The notes under the pieces were generated by a model. It was not told where the DNA came from. It searched no databases and saw only the letters and a list, made by a program, of their open reading frames with translations. Of a stretch of 64,000 bases of DNA, positions 18,344 through 27,084 are shown in pieces. Where the stretch lies: contig CAJQRD010000040.1 of NCBI GenBank assembly GCA_905480605.1, positions 1-64,000 of the forward strand. Direction: 5' to 3'. The stretch comes from an uncultured Saprospiraceae bacterium. GTDB lineage: Bacteria; Bacteroidota; Bacteroidia; Chitinophagales; Saprospiraceae. Positions within the stretch are counted from its first letter, which is position 1. Each line of letters opens with the position of its first letter. Made by a program: the position numbers and the translations under genes.

Positions 18344-18639
18344 CGAGATTGAGTAATTAAAATCTTCCAGTTTTTGGATGATTTAAATCCTATTAGACTG
18401 CTAATATATAAGAATATTTCTTTGCTAGATAGTATGTTATGTTTAATTTTTTCCACATAAAAGAAATGATAAACTCCTTAAGCTTTGAGCATATATTATA
18501 AAATAAAAAATGTAGTTTAATGGCAAAAAGTTGCCGTTTATCAATTATTATGGTTTTTTTAGGTAATTACATTGATTTTTTAGCAAGATGGTGATATTAG
18601 AGAGAATATTATATAGCAAGCCGAATTAGAAAATTCATT

Positions 18640-19242
18640 TTATAGCCCTAGGTGGTCATTACAAAATTGGAAATCATCGGGATCATTTGATGCTACAATT
18701 ACTGTTTTAGTTTGAGCGTAATCAGCTATAATATCATACATCCATTGCTTTTTGATATCATCCAAAAACGAACTAGGTTCATCCAGAATCAATAACGGTG
18801 CTTGAGCAATAATTCCTAGGCCCAAGTACAATCTTTGCTTCATTCCCGAAGAAAAATTCTTTATTGATTGGTTTCTTTGCTTTTTAAGATCAACCAAATC
18901 TAAAAATTCATTAACATCGGTAATTTGTAGAGGTTTAAATTTCCCAAAATGCTCAAAAAACTCTATTGAAGTTAGTTCTTCATCAAGTTCTGAATAAGCA
19001 GCAACAATAGATAAGTATTTGTAAATATTATTTCGAAGAATAGGCTTGTTTTGAAAGTGGTATTTGATCGATCCTTTTGAAGGAGATAGATAGCCCGACA
19101 AAATTTGAATTAAAGTAGATTTTCCAGTTCCGTTAAGACCCGTTATAGACAATTTACTACCTGACTTAATGGTTTTGGAAAGATCTTTTATGACCCAACC
19201 CGATTCATATCTTTTTGAAATATTATCGAGTATAATTTCCAT
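18640..19242 (-). CDS. Single-domain ABC transporter ATPase in the lpx operon
   Basis: 200 residues, one nucleotide-binding domain: Walker A GLNGTGKST (35-43), signature FSSGMKQRL (about 130-138), Walker B LLILDEP (150-156). The switch (H-loop) position reads VASNDPDDF, with Asn186 where most ABC ATPases have His. No permease gene is adjacent. The start shares one base with the lpxA stop (TAATG), so it is translationally coupled to lipid A synthesis genes. A role with a distant permease, or in envelope lipid handling, is inference only. It is too short to be MsbA and lacks LptB-specific features I know. Confidence 0.85.
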   Translation of the reverse strand: MEIILDNISKRYESGWVIKDLSKTIKSGSKLSITGLNGTGKSTLIQILSGYLSPSKGSIKYHFQNKPILRNNIYKYLSIVAAYSELDEELTSIEFFEHFGKFKPLQITDVNEFLDLVDLKKQRNQSIKNFSSGMKQRLYLGLGIIAQAPLLILDEPSSFLDDIKKQWMYDIIADYAQTKTVIVASNDPDDFQFCNDHLGL

Positions 19243-20039
19243 TACTCAGCATCGATTATACTTTGAAACCCGCGCATTAATCCTTTTTCAGAATTTCCAA
19301 TAAACTCTAAAATTTGATCTCGTTCAGGACATGAATCAAAATTTGTATTTATATAATCAATCGCTTTGGAAATCGACCAGCCTTTTACAAATAAGATTCT
19401 ATATATGTCCTGGATTCTATTTATTGCCTCTAATGTAAAACCCCGTCGTTCAAGTCCAATTCGATTGACACCAACATAAGACAATGGTTCTCGTGCAGCT
19501 TTTACATATGGTGGTACATTTTTACGTACCAAACTACCGCCTGTGATATATGAATGACTGCCGATATTAACAAATTGCTGGATTGCTGTCATTCCACCAA
19601 TACCAACATGCTCTCCAATTATGACATGACCTGCCAAGTTAACGGCATTGGCAATGATACAATTTTTTTTAACGTGGCAATCATGTGCTACATGAACGTA
19701 TGCCATAAGCAAGGTATTGGACTCGACTACCGTCTTTCCATAAGCTTTAGTGCCTTTATTTATAGTACAACACTCTCTAATCATCACATTATCTCCTATC
19801 TCAACAAAAGTATCTTCTCCAGCATATTTAAGATCTTGTGGGTCAGCTCCTATAACTGCGCCTGGAAATATTTTACAATTCTTTCCAATAGTTACATTGC
19901 TGTAGATTACAACATTGGACCCTATCCATGTTCCTTCTCCAATTTTTACGTTCCTGCCGATTGAAGCAAAGGAATCTATTTTTACATTTTCAGCGATTGT
20001 TGCTGACTCATGGATGTGCGTTAATGGAAATCTTGACAT
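19242..20039 (-). CDS. lpxA: Acyl-ACP--UDP-N-acetylglucosamine O-acyltransferase
   Basis: 265 residues. First step of lipid A synthesis: transfers a 3-hydroxyacyl chain from ACP to the 3-OH of UDP-GlcNAc in the cytoplasm. A left-handed beta-helix of hexapeptide repeats fills about 1-190 (VKIGEGTWIGSNVVIYSNV and so on), then a helical C-terminal domain (about 195-265). The catalytic base is His119 in HVAHD. It follows lpxC/fabZ directly and shares a base with the next gene downstream. Confidence 0.96.
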   Translation of the reverse strand: MSRFPLTHIHESATIAENVKIDSFASIGRNVKIGEGTWIGSNVVIYSNVTIGKNCKIFPGAVIGADPQDLKYAGEDTFVEIGDNVMIRECCTINKGTKAYGKTVVESNTLLMAYVHVAHDCHVKKNCIIANAVNLAGHVIIGEHVGIGGMTAIQQFVNIGSHSYITGGSLVRKNVPPYVKAAREPLSYVGVNRIGLERRGFTLEAINRIQDIYRILFVKGWSISKAIDYINTNFDSCPERDQILEFIGNSEKGLMRGFQSIIDAE

Positions 20040-21433
20040 TAAGTTCTTTTAATAATCTGTGCGGTAAGTTCACCTTCAGAGACGATAGAATCTCCAACAT
20101 ACGCTATACCCTGCATGTGGACAATTCCTCTACGAATAGGAGATAAAAGCTCCATTTTTAATACAATAGTGTCACCTGGTCTTACAATTTTTTTGAATTT
20201 AACACTGTCCATTTTCAAAAAGTAAGTGTCCCAATTCTCAGGGTCATCTACCTGTGACAATGCCAATATACCGCCTGTTTGTGCCAATGCCTCCATTTGA
20301 AGAACACCTGGAAAAACTGGATTACCGGGGAAGTGCCCTTGAAAGAAACCTTCATTTCCTGTTACATTTTTCAAACCTACTACTTTCTCTTTACTAAGCT
20401 CCACGATTTTGTCAACCAATAAAAATGGATATCTATGTGGTAATAATTTCTTTATCGACTCATGATCATATAAAGGTTCTTTATTATAATCAATGACAGG
20501 CTTGCCTCTTAATTTCTTAACTTTTTGAAATTCATCACGAAGGAATTTTGCAAAAGCAACATTACCTGTGTGACCTGGTCTCTTTGCAATAATCCTACCT
20601 CTAATAGGCTTTCTTAATAAGTATAAATCACCAAGTAGATCCAATAGCTTGTGTCTAGCAGGCTCATTTGGGAACTGTAACTTCAAACCATTTAAAATAC
20701 CATTGTCAACAAGCACATCTTCTTGAACATTAAATTTACTAGCCAACGCTTTTATTCTTTCTTGAGAATAATCTTCATGACCAAATACTATAGCATTGTC
20801 AACTCGACCTCCTTTTATAACACCTTGATTGAACAGTTCTTCCAATTCATTTACAAATACAAAAGTCCTAGATGGTGCAATTTCTGTTGAGTAATCAATA
20901 CTATCATTATAAATGGCAACTTGTCTTCCTACTTTTGAACTGTACTCAATAATTGAAGTAATCTCAGAGCTTTCATCTGGACCAATTGGCAGGTATGTAT
21001 ATTCAGAGCCGCTTTTGGGATCAATAAAATTAAAAGTTTGTTGCAATTCAATAACTTCTTGATCATCATCCAGGTCAACCACTCCAGCTTCAGTTATTGC
21101 AGTTACAAAAGCTTGTGCGCTACCATCCAAAATTGGAATTTCTGGACCAGATAACTCAACCAATACGTTATCAATATTAAAACCTCTAAGAGCTGACAAT
21201 AAATGTTCTATTGTATGCACAAAAATGTCACCTTTCTTAATTGTAGTACTTCGATATGTTGAATCTACATTTGAAATTGATACAGGAATTTCAGGCGCAT
21301 TTTCAAGATCAATTCTTTTGAAAATAATGCCTTTTCCTACTTCTGCTGGTTTGCACTCTAATTTTACAAACTCTCCTGTATGTAAACCAATTCCTTCAAG
21401 TCTAAAGCTGGTTGCTATTGTTTTTTGCCTCAT
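20039..21433 (-). CDS. lpxC/fabZ: Fused LpxC deacetylase / FabZ dehydratase
   Basis: 464 residues, two enzymes in one chain, a known Bacteroidota arrangement. Residues 1-305 are LpxC, the zinc deacetylase committing UDP-3-O-acyl-GlcNAc to lipid A: Glu76-His77 in HTIEHLLSAL, His261 and Asp265 in HKLLDLLGD, His288 in GHTGN. Residues about 320-464 are FabZ, the beta-hydroxyacyl-ACP dehydratase: HRYPFLLVDK, then His367 in GHFPGNP and Glu381 in QMEALAQTGG, 14 residues apart as in FabZ. The fusion ties fatty-acid elongation to lipid A supply. Between lpxD and lpxA. Confidence 0.97.
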   Translation of the reverse strand: MRQKTIATSFRLEGIGLHTGEFVKLECKPAEVGKGIIFKRIDLENAPEIPVSISNVDSTYRSTTIKKGDIFVHTIEHLLSALRGFNIDNVLVELSGPEIPILDGSAQAFVTAITEAGVVDLDDDQEVIELQQTFNFIDPKSGSEYTYLPIGPDESSEITSIIEYSSKVGRQVAIYNDSIDYSTEIAPSRTFVFVNELEELFNQGVIKGGRVDNAIVFGHEDYSQERIKALASKFNVQEDVLVDNGILNGLKLQFPNEPARHKLLDLLGDLYLLRKPIRGRIIAKRPGHTGNVAFAKFLRDEFQKVKKLRGKPVIDYNKEPLYDHESIKKLLPHRYPFLLVDKIVELSKEKVVGLKNVTGNEGFFQGHFPGNPVFPGVLQMEALAQTGGILALSQVDDPENWDTYFLKMDSVKFKKIVRPGDTIVLKMELLSPIRRGIVHMQGIAYVGDSIVSEGELTAQIIKRT

Positions 21434-21438
21434 ATTAT

Positions 21439-22476
21439 CTAGCTAGGACCTTTAAGATCCTTTATCGTTTTTTCCAATTCCCTGATTCGAGATTCAAGGT
21501 CGGGTAAATTCTTGTATATAGCAAAGGATTTTAGATAATTATTATACTCAATTGCTGGTGTGCCATACCACTTAGTGCCTTCTTTCTTAACGGTTTTGGT
21601 CATCCCACTTTGTCCTTGTATCAAGGTTTTGTCAGCAATACTTATATGTCCAACAATAGCAGTTTGTCCCCCAACTTGGCAATTGGCTCCCAATTTTGTA
21701 CTGCCAGCAATGCCAGCTTGTGCCGCCATCACTGTATTCTTACCTATTTCAACGTTATGAGCAACCTGTATTAAGTTATCTAGTTTTACACCATCCCTTA
21801 TAACAGTTGATCCCATTGTTGCCCTATCGATTACTGTATTTGATCCGATTTCGACATCATCTCCGATTACAACATTTCCGATTTGAGGTATTTTTTTAAA
21901 GCTTCCATCCTTCAATGGTGCAAAGCCAAAGCCATCAGAACCAATTATCGCATTGGCATGAATGATACAATTATCCCCAATTAAGCAATCTTTATAAATC
22001 TTGACACCTGGGTAAATGATACAGTTTTTTCCAATTCTAACATTTTCACCAATATAGGCATGGCTTATTAATTGAGTACCCTCTCCTATTTTTACTTTAT
22101 TTGCAACAACACAAAATGGCCCAATTGTACAATTGTCATGAACAAAAGAACTTTTTGATATTGAAGCAAAATCAGAAACTTCATATTCTGATTTTAAGCT
22201 ATTTCCAAAAATATTTAGCATATCCGCCAAGGAGGCGTAAATGTTGTCGACTGCAATGGTTGGCACATCAAAATCTATGTTCTGCCATTCTTTAGAAACC
22301 AAAATTGCTGAAGCATTTGTGCTTTTTGCTTTATTTAGATATTTATCGTTGGATAAAAATGTGATATGACCTTCTTGAGCCGATTCTAAACCAGAAGCAC
22401 CTTTGATAACAATATTACCATTTCCATTGACCTTACCGCCAATTTGCTCTGCAATCTTTTCAACTGTTATTGTCAT
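21439..22476 (-). CDS. lpxD: UDP-3-O-acylglucosamine N-acyltransferase
   Basis: 345 residues. Third step of lipid A synthesis, adding the N-linked hydroxyacyl chain. N-terminal uridine-binding domain (about 1-100), left-handed beta-helix (about 105-300) with the conserved LDNLIQVAHNVEIG (catalytic His of the HN motif), and a C-terminal helix (YLKSFAIYKNLPDLESRIRE). First gene of the lpxD-lpxC/fabZ-lpxA-ABC ATPase operon; five bases separate it from lpxC/fabZ. Divergent from hemC across 379 bases. Confidence 0.96.
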   Translation of the reverse strand: MTITVEKIAEQIGGKVNGNGNIVIKGASGLESAQEGHITFLSNDKYLNKAKSTNASAILVSKEWQNIDFDVPTIAVDNIYASLADMLNIFGNSLKSEYEVSDFASISKSSFVHDNCTIGPFCVVANKVKIGEGTQLISHAYIGENVRIGKNCIIYPGVKIYKDCLIGDNCIIHANAIIGSDGFGFAPLKDGSFKKIPQIGNVVIGDDVEIGSNTVIDRATMGSTVIRDGVKLDNLIQVAHNVEIGKNTVMAAQAGIAGSTKLGANCQVGGQTAIVGHISIADKTLIQGQSGMTKTVKKEGTKWYGTPAIEYNNYLKSFAIYKNLPDLESRIRELEKTIKDLKGPS

Positions 22477-22855
22477 AAGGTATAAATATTAACTCGAAGT
22501 ATAATTTAATGTAAAAGTGTTAATTCCATCTCACATCGCATAATTAATAATGCAATTTCTATACCACCATAATTAATATTGCTTAGACGTACGTCATACA
22601 ATTTAATTATTAACAAATGTCGGTATTAAAACGTATCCGTGGCTCAATTTATTTAATTAAACAATGTCGTTGTTGACATTTACCTCAACAATTCAGCTGA
22701 TTTAAGCAAATATATGCAATCCTGTCTTTATTCTTGGAATATGAAAGTACAACTTTAGTCCTTTTGTTACATCAAGCAAATAATCAAGTTATGAATGCAG
22801 TAAATCATTTGATTATTAACTCAATTTGAACCACTTTTGCAGAAAATGAATACGT
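22477..22855. other. Divergent lpxD/hemC intergenic region
   Basis: AT-rich, no ORF or RNA gene seen. It contains the hemC promoter at its right end. A short 'gttgttgacatt' at 22669-22680 resembles the core of the dispersed repeat, but the rest of that element is not recognisable. Confidence 0.45.
22808..22839 (+). promoter_or_regulatory. hemC promoter (-33/-7 type)
   Basis: TTTG (22808-22811), 20 bases, CACTTTTG (22832-22839; one mismatch to TAnnTTTG). Predicted transcription start near 22846, leaving only about ten leader bases before the TTG start codon. Confidence 0.6.
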
Positions 22856-23758
22856 TTGTATAACAAGAAAATAATTATAGGAACAAGAGGTAGTAAATTG
22901 GCACTTTGGCAAGCTTATAATCTGCAAGATAAACTATCATCCATTGGACAAGAATCAGAATTATTGATCATCAAAACCAAAGGTGACAAAATTCAAGATT
23001 TATCATTCGATAAGATAGAAGGCAAAGGTTTTTTCACCAAAGAGATTGAAGATGCTCTTTTGGATAGAAGTATTGACATTGCTGTACATTCGTTGAAGGA
23101 TTTACCTACTAACCATCCTGAAGGACTCGTTATTGCGGCTTTATCAGAAAGAGAAGACTGTTCAGATTTACTAATAATAAATCAGGATGCATTGAATGTA
23201 GATGAGGTTCTTTCATTGAAAAAAAATGCAGTTGTTGGCACATCATCTGTACGAAGGAAATCTCAAATATTATCTCTAGCACCTCAAGTTACCGTCAAGG
23301 ATTTGAGAGGAAACGTACCAACCCGAATCGCCAAATTGGCTGATGGAAATTATGATGCTATAATTTTAGCAAGCGCAGGTATCAATAGATTAGAAATAGA
23401 TTTATCGGAATTTAAAACTATAAGATTAAATCCAGTAGAATTTGTACCTGCTCCTGCGCAAGGAGTCATTGCATATCAGGTCAATGAAAAAGATCCTGAA
23501 CTTAGAAAACTGCTGATTAAGATTCATCAAAAACAGGTCTCAAAAGCAACAAACATCGAAAGGAAGGTATTAAACCTCATGGAAGGTGGATGTCAAATGC
23601 CTTTAGGAGTTTATTGCAAAATTGATAAATCGGGATACTACCATGTTTATGCTTCACTAAGTACTCATCCTAATGAGGAATTGAAACGTGTCAATATCTC
23701 AAGAAACACAAATCAAAATTTAGCTGAAGATATCGTTCAGCAATTAAAAAACAATTGA
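22856..23758 (+). CDS. hemC: Hydroxymethylbilane synthase (porphobilinogen deaminase)
   Basis: 300 residues. Polymerises four porphobilinogens into hydroxymethylbilane in haem synthesis. Visible: IIIGTRGSKLALWQA, HSLKDLP, GTSSVRRKSQIL, DLRGNVPTRI, PAPAQGVIA, and the dipyrromethane-cofactor Cys246 in EGGCQMPLG. The start is TTG at 22856: the nearby ATG at 22846 is in another frame and stops after five codons. First gene of hemC-exonuclease-like-hemD; 12 bases separate it from the next gene. Confidence 0.95.
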   Translation: MYNKKIIIGTRGSKLALWQAYNLQDKLSSIGQESELLIIKTKGDKIQDLSFDKIEGKGFFTKEIEDALLDRSIDIAVHSLKDLPTNHPEGLVIAALSEREDCSDLLIINQDALNVDEVLSLKKNAVVGTSSVRRKSQILSLAPQVTVKDLRGNVPTRIAKLADGNYDAIILASAGINRLEIDLSEFKTIRLNPVEFVPAPAQGVIAYQVNEKDPELRKLLIKIHQKQVSKATNIERKVLNLMEGGCQMPLGVYCKIDKSGYYHVYASLSTHPNEELKRVNISRNTNQNLAEDIVQQLKNN

Positions 23759-23770
23759 ACTCAATAGTGT

Positions 23771-24367
23771 ATGTATTTAATATTCGATGCTTCTGGAATA
23801 GATAAACCTAAAAGTTGGAAAGCCCCATTTTCAGATACATTTGCATGGCCGAGAATGATACACCTTTCATGGATAATTCTTGATAAAGAATTAAAACCTA
23901 TAAATGATTACGATCATATAATTATCCCTGAAGGCTTCAGTTTCAATAGCGACATTGCCAAAAGGTGTCACATTGATCAAGAAGATATAGACACCAAAGG
24001 TGCACCATTAGATAAGGTCTTAGAAGCATTTGACAAAAGTCTTCAAGATGTTCAGTTTATACTTGCACACAATCTTAATTTTAGTGAGAATGTTGTTGCA
24101 GCAGAGTTTTTAAGACGAGGTATTAGTCATTCTCTTTTTAGAAAAGAAAGTTTTTGCTTAATGCAAGAAAGTACATTTTATTGTAAACTTCCAGGCAAAG
24201 GTGGTGGTTACAAATGGCCAACTTTAAGTGAATTGCACAGCATCATATTTAATAAAGCATATTCGCCACCTAACAATGCAAGAGCAGATGTTATTGCGGC
24301 AACACGATGTTTTAAAGCCTTAATGATGGGCCGACAATTGGAAGACTTATTTGATGAGGAGGACTAG
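23771..24367 (+). CDS. DEDDh exonuclease-like protein with degenerate active site
   Basis: 198 residues, similar along its length to a Bacteroidota 3'-5' exonuclease family (RNase T/DnaQ fold): KSWKAPFSD, WPRMIHLSWIILD, IIPEGFSF, AHNLNFSENVVAAEFLR, GYKWPTLSELH. Key acids are changed. Motif I reads FDASG, keeping Asp6 but having Ser8 in place of Glu. Motif II has Ser105 where the family has Asp (HNxxFD). Motif III has Asn168 in place of His, with Asp173 kept. It is probably not a nuclease; an RNA- or protein-binding role is possible. Lies between hemC and hemD, 12 and 44 bases away. Confidence 0.8.
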   Translation: MYLIFDASGIDKPKSWKAPFSDTFAWPRMIHLSWIILDKELKPINDYDHIIIPEGFSFNSDIAKRCHIDQEDIDTKGAPLDKVLEAFDKSLQDVQFILAHNLNFSENVVAAEFLRRGISHSLFRKESFCLMQESTFYCKLPGKGGGYKWPTLSELHSIIFNKAYSPPNNARADVIAATRCFKALMMGRQLEDLFDEED

Positions 24368-24411
24368 TTTTTATCCGAAGAACCTGGTTTGCTTTGAAGT
24401 GATTTAAAACT

Positions 24412-25077
24412 ATGAATTTATTTATCTCTCGAAAATTATCACAAGACTCATTATTTCATTCGTTTGTAAATGAAGGAATAGAGATATATGATGAGAGCTT
24501 AATAGATTTCACAGCCATTCCATTTACAAAACCCAAAACAGATTGGATATTTTTCTACAGTAAAAAAGGCATTGATTATTATTTTGAAAATCTTGATTTT
24601 GATCCCTCTCAAAGTTATGCTGTATTGGGGTCAGCAACAGCTTCTTATTTTAATATAAAAACAAATCATTCCGCAGATTTTATTGGAAACAACAATGCAG
24701 AACAAATCGCTGAGAAGCTGAAGAAAACTATAGATGGCGATTCGATCACATTTATAAAAGCAATAAACTCCATTGAAAGTGTAGAAAATCATCTGCAAGA
24801 ATCGTACAAAAGTCAGGCTTTAGCTATTTATAACAATTGCATAAAAAACGTTGAAGCCATCAAGTCAATGAGAATTCCATCATGCGATATAGTAGTTTTG
24901 ACAAGCCCAATGAATGCCAGAGCTTGGTTTGACTACAAATCTTATGCAAATGAAAAAGTCATAGCAATTGGAAAAACCACTGCCTTTGAAATAAAGTCAA
25001 TAATAAACAAAGACGTTCCTTATTGTAAGCATCCCTCAGAAAGTGCATTATTCCAATTGGTAAAAGATAATCTATAA
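24412..25077 (+). CDS. hemD: Uroporphyrinogen-III synthase
   Basis: 221 residues. Cyclises hydroxymethylbilane to uroporphyrinogen III. HemD sequences are weakly conserved; support comes from the length, the repeated alpha/beta pattern (DWIFFYSKKGIDYYFENL, YAVLGSATASYF, CDIVVLTSPMNARAWFDY, KVIAIGKTTAFEI, CKHPSESALFQLV) and the hemC operon. The SPMNA and IGKTTA segments are the usual HemD landmarks. Last gene of the operon. Confidence 0.88.
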   Translation: MNLFISRKLSQDSLFHSFVNEGIEIYDESLIDFTAIPFTKPKTDWIFFYSKKGIDYYFENLDFDPSQSYAVLGSATASYFNIKTNHSADFIGNNNAEQIAEKLKKTIDGDSITFIKAINSIESVENHLQESYKSQALAIYNNCIKNVEAIKSMRIPSCDIVVLTSPMNARAWFDYKSYANEKVIAIGKTTAFEIKSIINKDVPYCKHPSESALFQLVKDNL

Positions 25078-25080
25078 TAA

Positions 25081-25107
25081 GGCATTCTAATCAGAATTAG
25101 AAATGCC
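25081..25107. terminator. Hairpin between hemD and adk ends
   Basis: GGCATTCTAAT pairs with ATTAGAAATGCC with one bulged base and a short loop, between convergent genes. No strong T-run on either side. Confidence 0.45.
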
Positions 25108-25124
25108 ATTAGAAAGTTCCCCCT

Positions 25125-25691
25125 TTAACTTAAAGCATCATAAATACGGTTAAAAATCTCTGGCAAATCCCCTAATCCGTTTACTTTTTTAGAAATACCA
25201 ACTTTATCGTAAAAATCATAAACAGGGCTTGTTTTTTCATTGTATTGATCTATGCGCTGTCTGATTGTTTTTTCATCACTGTCATCAACTCTACCCGAAG
25301 TTTTACCTCTTTCAAGAATTCGCCTTATGATTTCTTCATCATCAACATCAAGTGCAATAAGATGGGTTACTTTGGTTCCTCTAGAATCTAACATTTTATC
25401 TAAAGCCTCAGCTTGAGCTATTGTACGTGGAAATCCATCAAGAATATATCCATTGGGATTTTTACTCGTATTCAGTTTATTTTCAAGCATTCCAATTGTC
25501 ACTTCATCGGGCACCAAATTCCCTTTATCCATAAAAGCCTTAGCTTTCATACCCAGAGGTGTATTGTTGCCTATTTCATATCGAAATAAGTCGCCTGTTG
25601 AAATATGTGTTAAGTCAAATTTCTCGACTATTGTTTTAGCTTGCGTCCCTTTTCCTGACCCCGGAGGTCCAAATAAAATTAAATTAATCAT
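25125..25691 (-). CDS. adk: Adenylate kinase
   Basis: 188 residues, short form without the zinc-finger LID. Catalyses AMP + ATP to 2 ADP. P-loop GPPGSGKGTQ at 8-17, HISTGDLFR, DGFPRTIAQAEAL, and the short LID LERGKTSGRVDDSDE. Cytoplasmic housekeeping enzyme. It is convergent with hemD. Confidence 0.96.
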   Translation of the reverse strand: MINLILFGPPGSGKGTQAKTIVEKFDLTHISTGDLFRYEIGNNTPLGMKAKAFMDKGNLVPDEVTIGMLENKLNTSKNPNGYILDGFPRTIAQAEALDKMLDSRGTKVTHLIALDVDDEEIIRRILERGKTSGRVDDSDEKTIRQRIDQYNEKTSPVYDFYDKVGISKKVNGLGDLPEIFNRIYDALS

Positions 25692-25784
25692 TTATAGTAA
25701 AATCCTTTTCGCCTATTGTAATGAATTTGTTTAACAAATGCAATAATTGGCAATTTATAATTGAAAATGCTTCGAAATGGTGGG

Positions 25785-26240
25785 TTATATCACTCTCTTA
25801 ATCGTAGAAACCTTATTTCTCCAATACGTAGAGCGTTTTACATCCTCTAATATAACACCTTTCGAAGTAGTGGAGTGAATAACCCAAGTAGACTTTTTGT
25901 CTATTTTATAAATAATTCCGACATGATTTACTTTTCCAGATCTCTTAAAGAAAATTAGATCTCCTGGTAAAGCATCTTTGGATTTAATAGTTTTTCCTTG
26001 TTTGACTTGAGACCTTGAAGAAGCTCCTAGTTTAATATTTAATGCCTTATTAAATACATATTGTGTAAATCCTGAGCAATCAAATCCTTTAGGTGTTTTA
26101 CCACCATATTTATATTTGGTATTGACCAATGATTTGGCAGTTTTAGCAATTGCCATCCTTTTGGACGTTTTGGGACTGATTGAAGAATCAACAGTCGGGG
26201 TGGACATCAGAATTACAAAAGACAATAAAATTTGCAGCAT
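25785..26240 (-). CDS. NlpC/P60 family cell-wall peptidase (C40)
   Basis: 151 residues. Signal peptide about 1-18, then one NlpC/P60 domain. The catalytic triad is visible: Cys55 in FDCSGF, His106 in VNHVGI, His122 in VIHSTTSKG. Such enzymes cut gamma-D-Glu-diamino-acid bonds in peptidoglycan stem peptides. No SH3 or LysM targeting domain is present. A terminator lies upstream, separating it from rplY. Confidence 0.93.
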   Translation of the reverse strand: MLQILLSFVILMSTPTVDSSISPKTSKRMAIAKTAKSLVNTKYKYGGKTPKGFDCSGFTQYVFNKALNIKLGASSRSQVKQGKTIKSKDALPGDLIFFKRSGKVNHVGIIYKIDKKSTWVIHSTTSKGVILEDVKRSTYWRNKVSTIKRVI

Positions 26241-26317
26241 TTTTGAGTGTTGAATGTTAAACTAAACGTTTAATTAACGTTTTTTAGTTGGTTTTAGTTT
26301 AGTTAGTTAATATGCAT

Positions 26318-26354
26318 TAAAAAAGCCCGGCAATTATTCATTGCTGGGCTTTAT
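26318..26354 (-). terminator. Terminator after rplY
   Basis: AAAGCCCGGCAAT (26322-26334) pairs with ATTGCTGGGCTTT (26340-26352), with one G-T wobble and a five-base loop. Followed by a T-run on the minus strand, 34 bases past the rplY stop. Confidence 0.85.
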
Positions 26355-26387
26355 ATATAACAAATATTATTCCTTTTTAATATGTCT

Positions 26388-26996
26388 TTATTCTGCAGGT
26401 GCTTCTTCTTCAGTAGCATCTACTCTACCAGCGTCACCTGCGGCGGCACTCTTAAGAGCTCTTGGAACTTCAACAATAGCAACGGGAATATTCTCGTTAG
26501 CCATTATCTCGATATTTTCATTTTTTTCAATATCCTTAACTTTTACAGATGATCCAAGTTCTAAATTAGAGATATCAATAAACAATTCGTTTATCATATT
26601 CTTAGGATCAACTTTAACTTTCACTTTTCTCATAGATTGTAAAAGTTTTCCACCGCCTTTAACGCCGGGAGAAACACCTTTGAATCTTACAGGGATATCA
26701 ACTTTCAATTTTCTACCATCTTCAATAGCTAAGAAATCGATATGTTGAATCTCATCAGTTACCGGATGATATTGAACACTCTTCACAATTGATTTTATTG
26801 ATTTGCCATCAATATCCAAATTAGCAATTTTGAATTCAGGTGTATATATTAATCCTTTAACTTCATTTAAAGTCGTAGAAAAGTTTTCATTTATATCTCC
26901 ACCATACAAAACAGCAGGGATTTTACCTTCTTTTCTAATTGATGCTGCTTTTAAATTAGCATCTCTTTTTTCGCATTTAACCGATACAGTTTCCAT
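26388..26996 (-). CDS. rplY: 50S ribosomal protein L25 / general stress protein Ctc
   Basis: 202 residues, long (Ctc) form: N-terminal 5S-rRNA-binding L25 domain (about 1-92: REGKIPAVLYGGD, VQYHPVTDEIQHIDFL) and C-terminal TL5-like beta domain (about 95-185: VPVRFKGVSPGVKGGGKLLQ), with an acidic Ala/Glu tail (DATEEEAPAE). Binds 5S rRNA in the large subunit. It has its own promoter next to the prs 3' end, with a short leader containing the palindrome TGAGCAGTTGCTCA. Confidence 0.95.
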   Translation of the reverse strand: METVSVKCEKRDANLKAASIRKEGKIPAVLYGGDINENFSTTLNEVKGLIYTPEFKIANLDIDGKSIKSIVKSVQYHPVTDEIQHIDFLAIEDGRKLKVDIPVRFKGVSPGVKGGGKLLQSMRKVKVKVDPKNMINELFIDISNLELGSSVKVKDIEKNENIEIMANENIPVAIVEVPRALKSAAAGDAGRVDATEEEAPAE

Positions 26997-27052
26997 CTCA
27001 GTGTATTTTTTACTATTAACGTTGAGCAGTTGCTCATTTTCTAAAAGGAGTG

Positions 27053-27082
27053 CAAAGATAGATAATATTTACTTATCTACAA
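27053..27082 (-). promoter_or_regulatory. rplY promoter (-33/-7 type)
   Basis: On the minus strand: TTG (27082-27080), 19 bases, TATCTTTG (27060-27053); both boxes match consensus. Transcription should start near 27046, giving about 50 bases of leader. The promoter directly abuts the prs stop. Confidence 0.75.
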
Positions 27083-27084
27083 TG

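Larger units (their letters stand above)
18278..18639. other. Intergenic region between convergent cutC and ABC ATPase genes
   Basis: Contains two hairpins near the cutC end (18280-18301 and 18314-18343), then about 300 bases of AT-rich sequence in which I see no ORF, RNA gene or repeat. Confidence 0.5.

Noticed and set aside
22640-22690. Possible fifth copy of the dispersed repeat
   Set aside because: Only GTTGTTGACATT matches; the other blocks are missing or out of place.
26341-26748. 135-codon plus-strand ORF over rplY
   Set aside because: Antisense to a clear ribosomal protein gene and overlapping its terminator.
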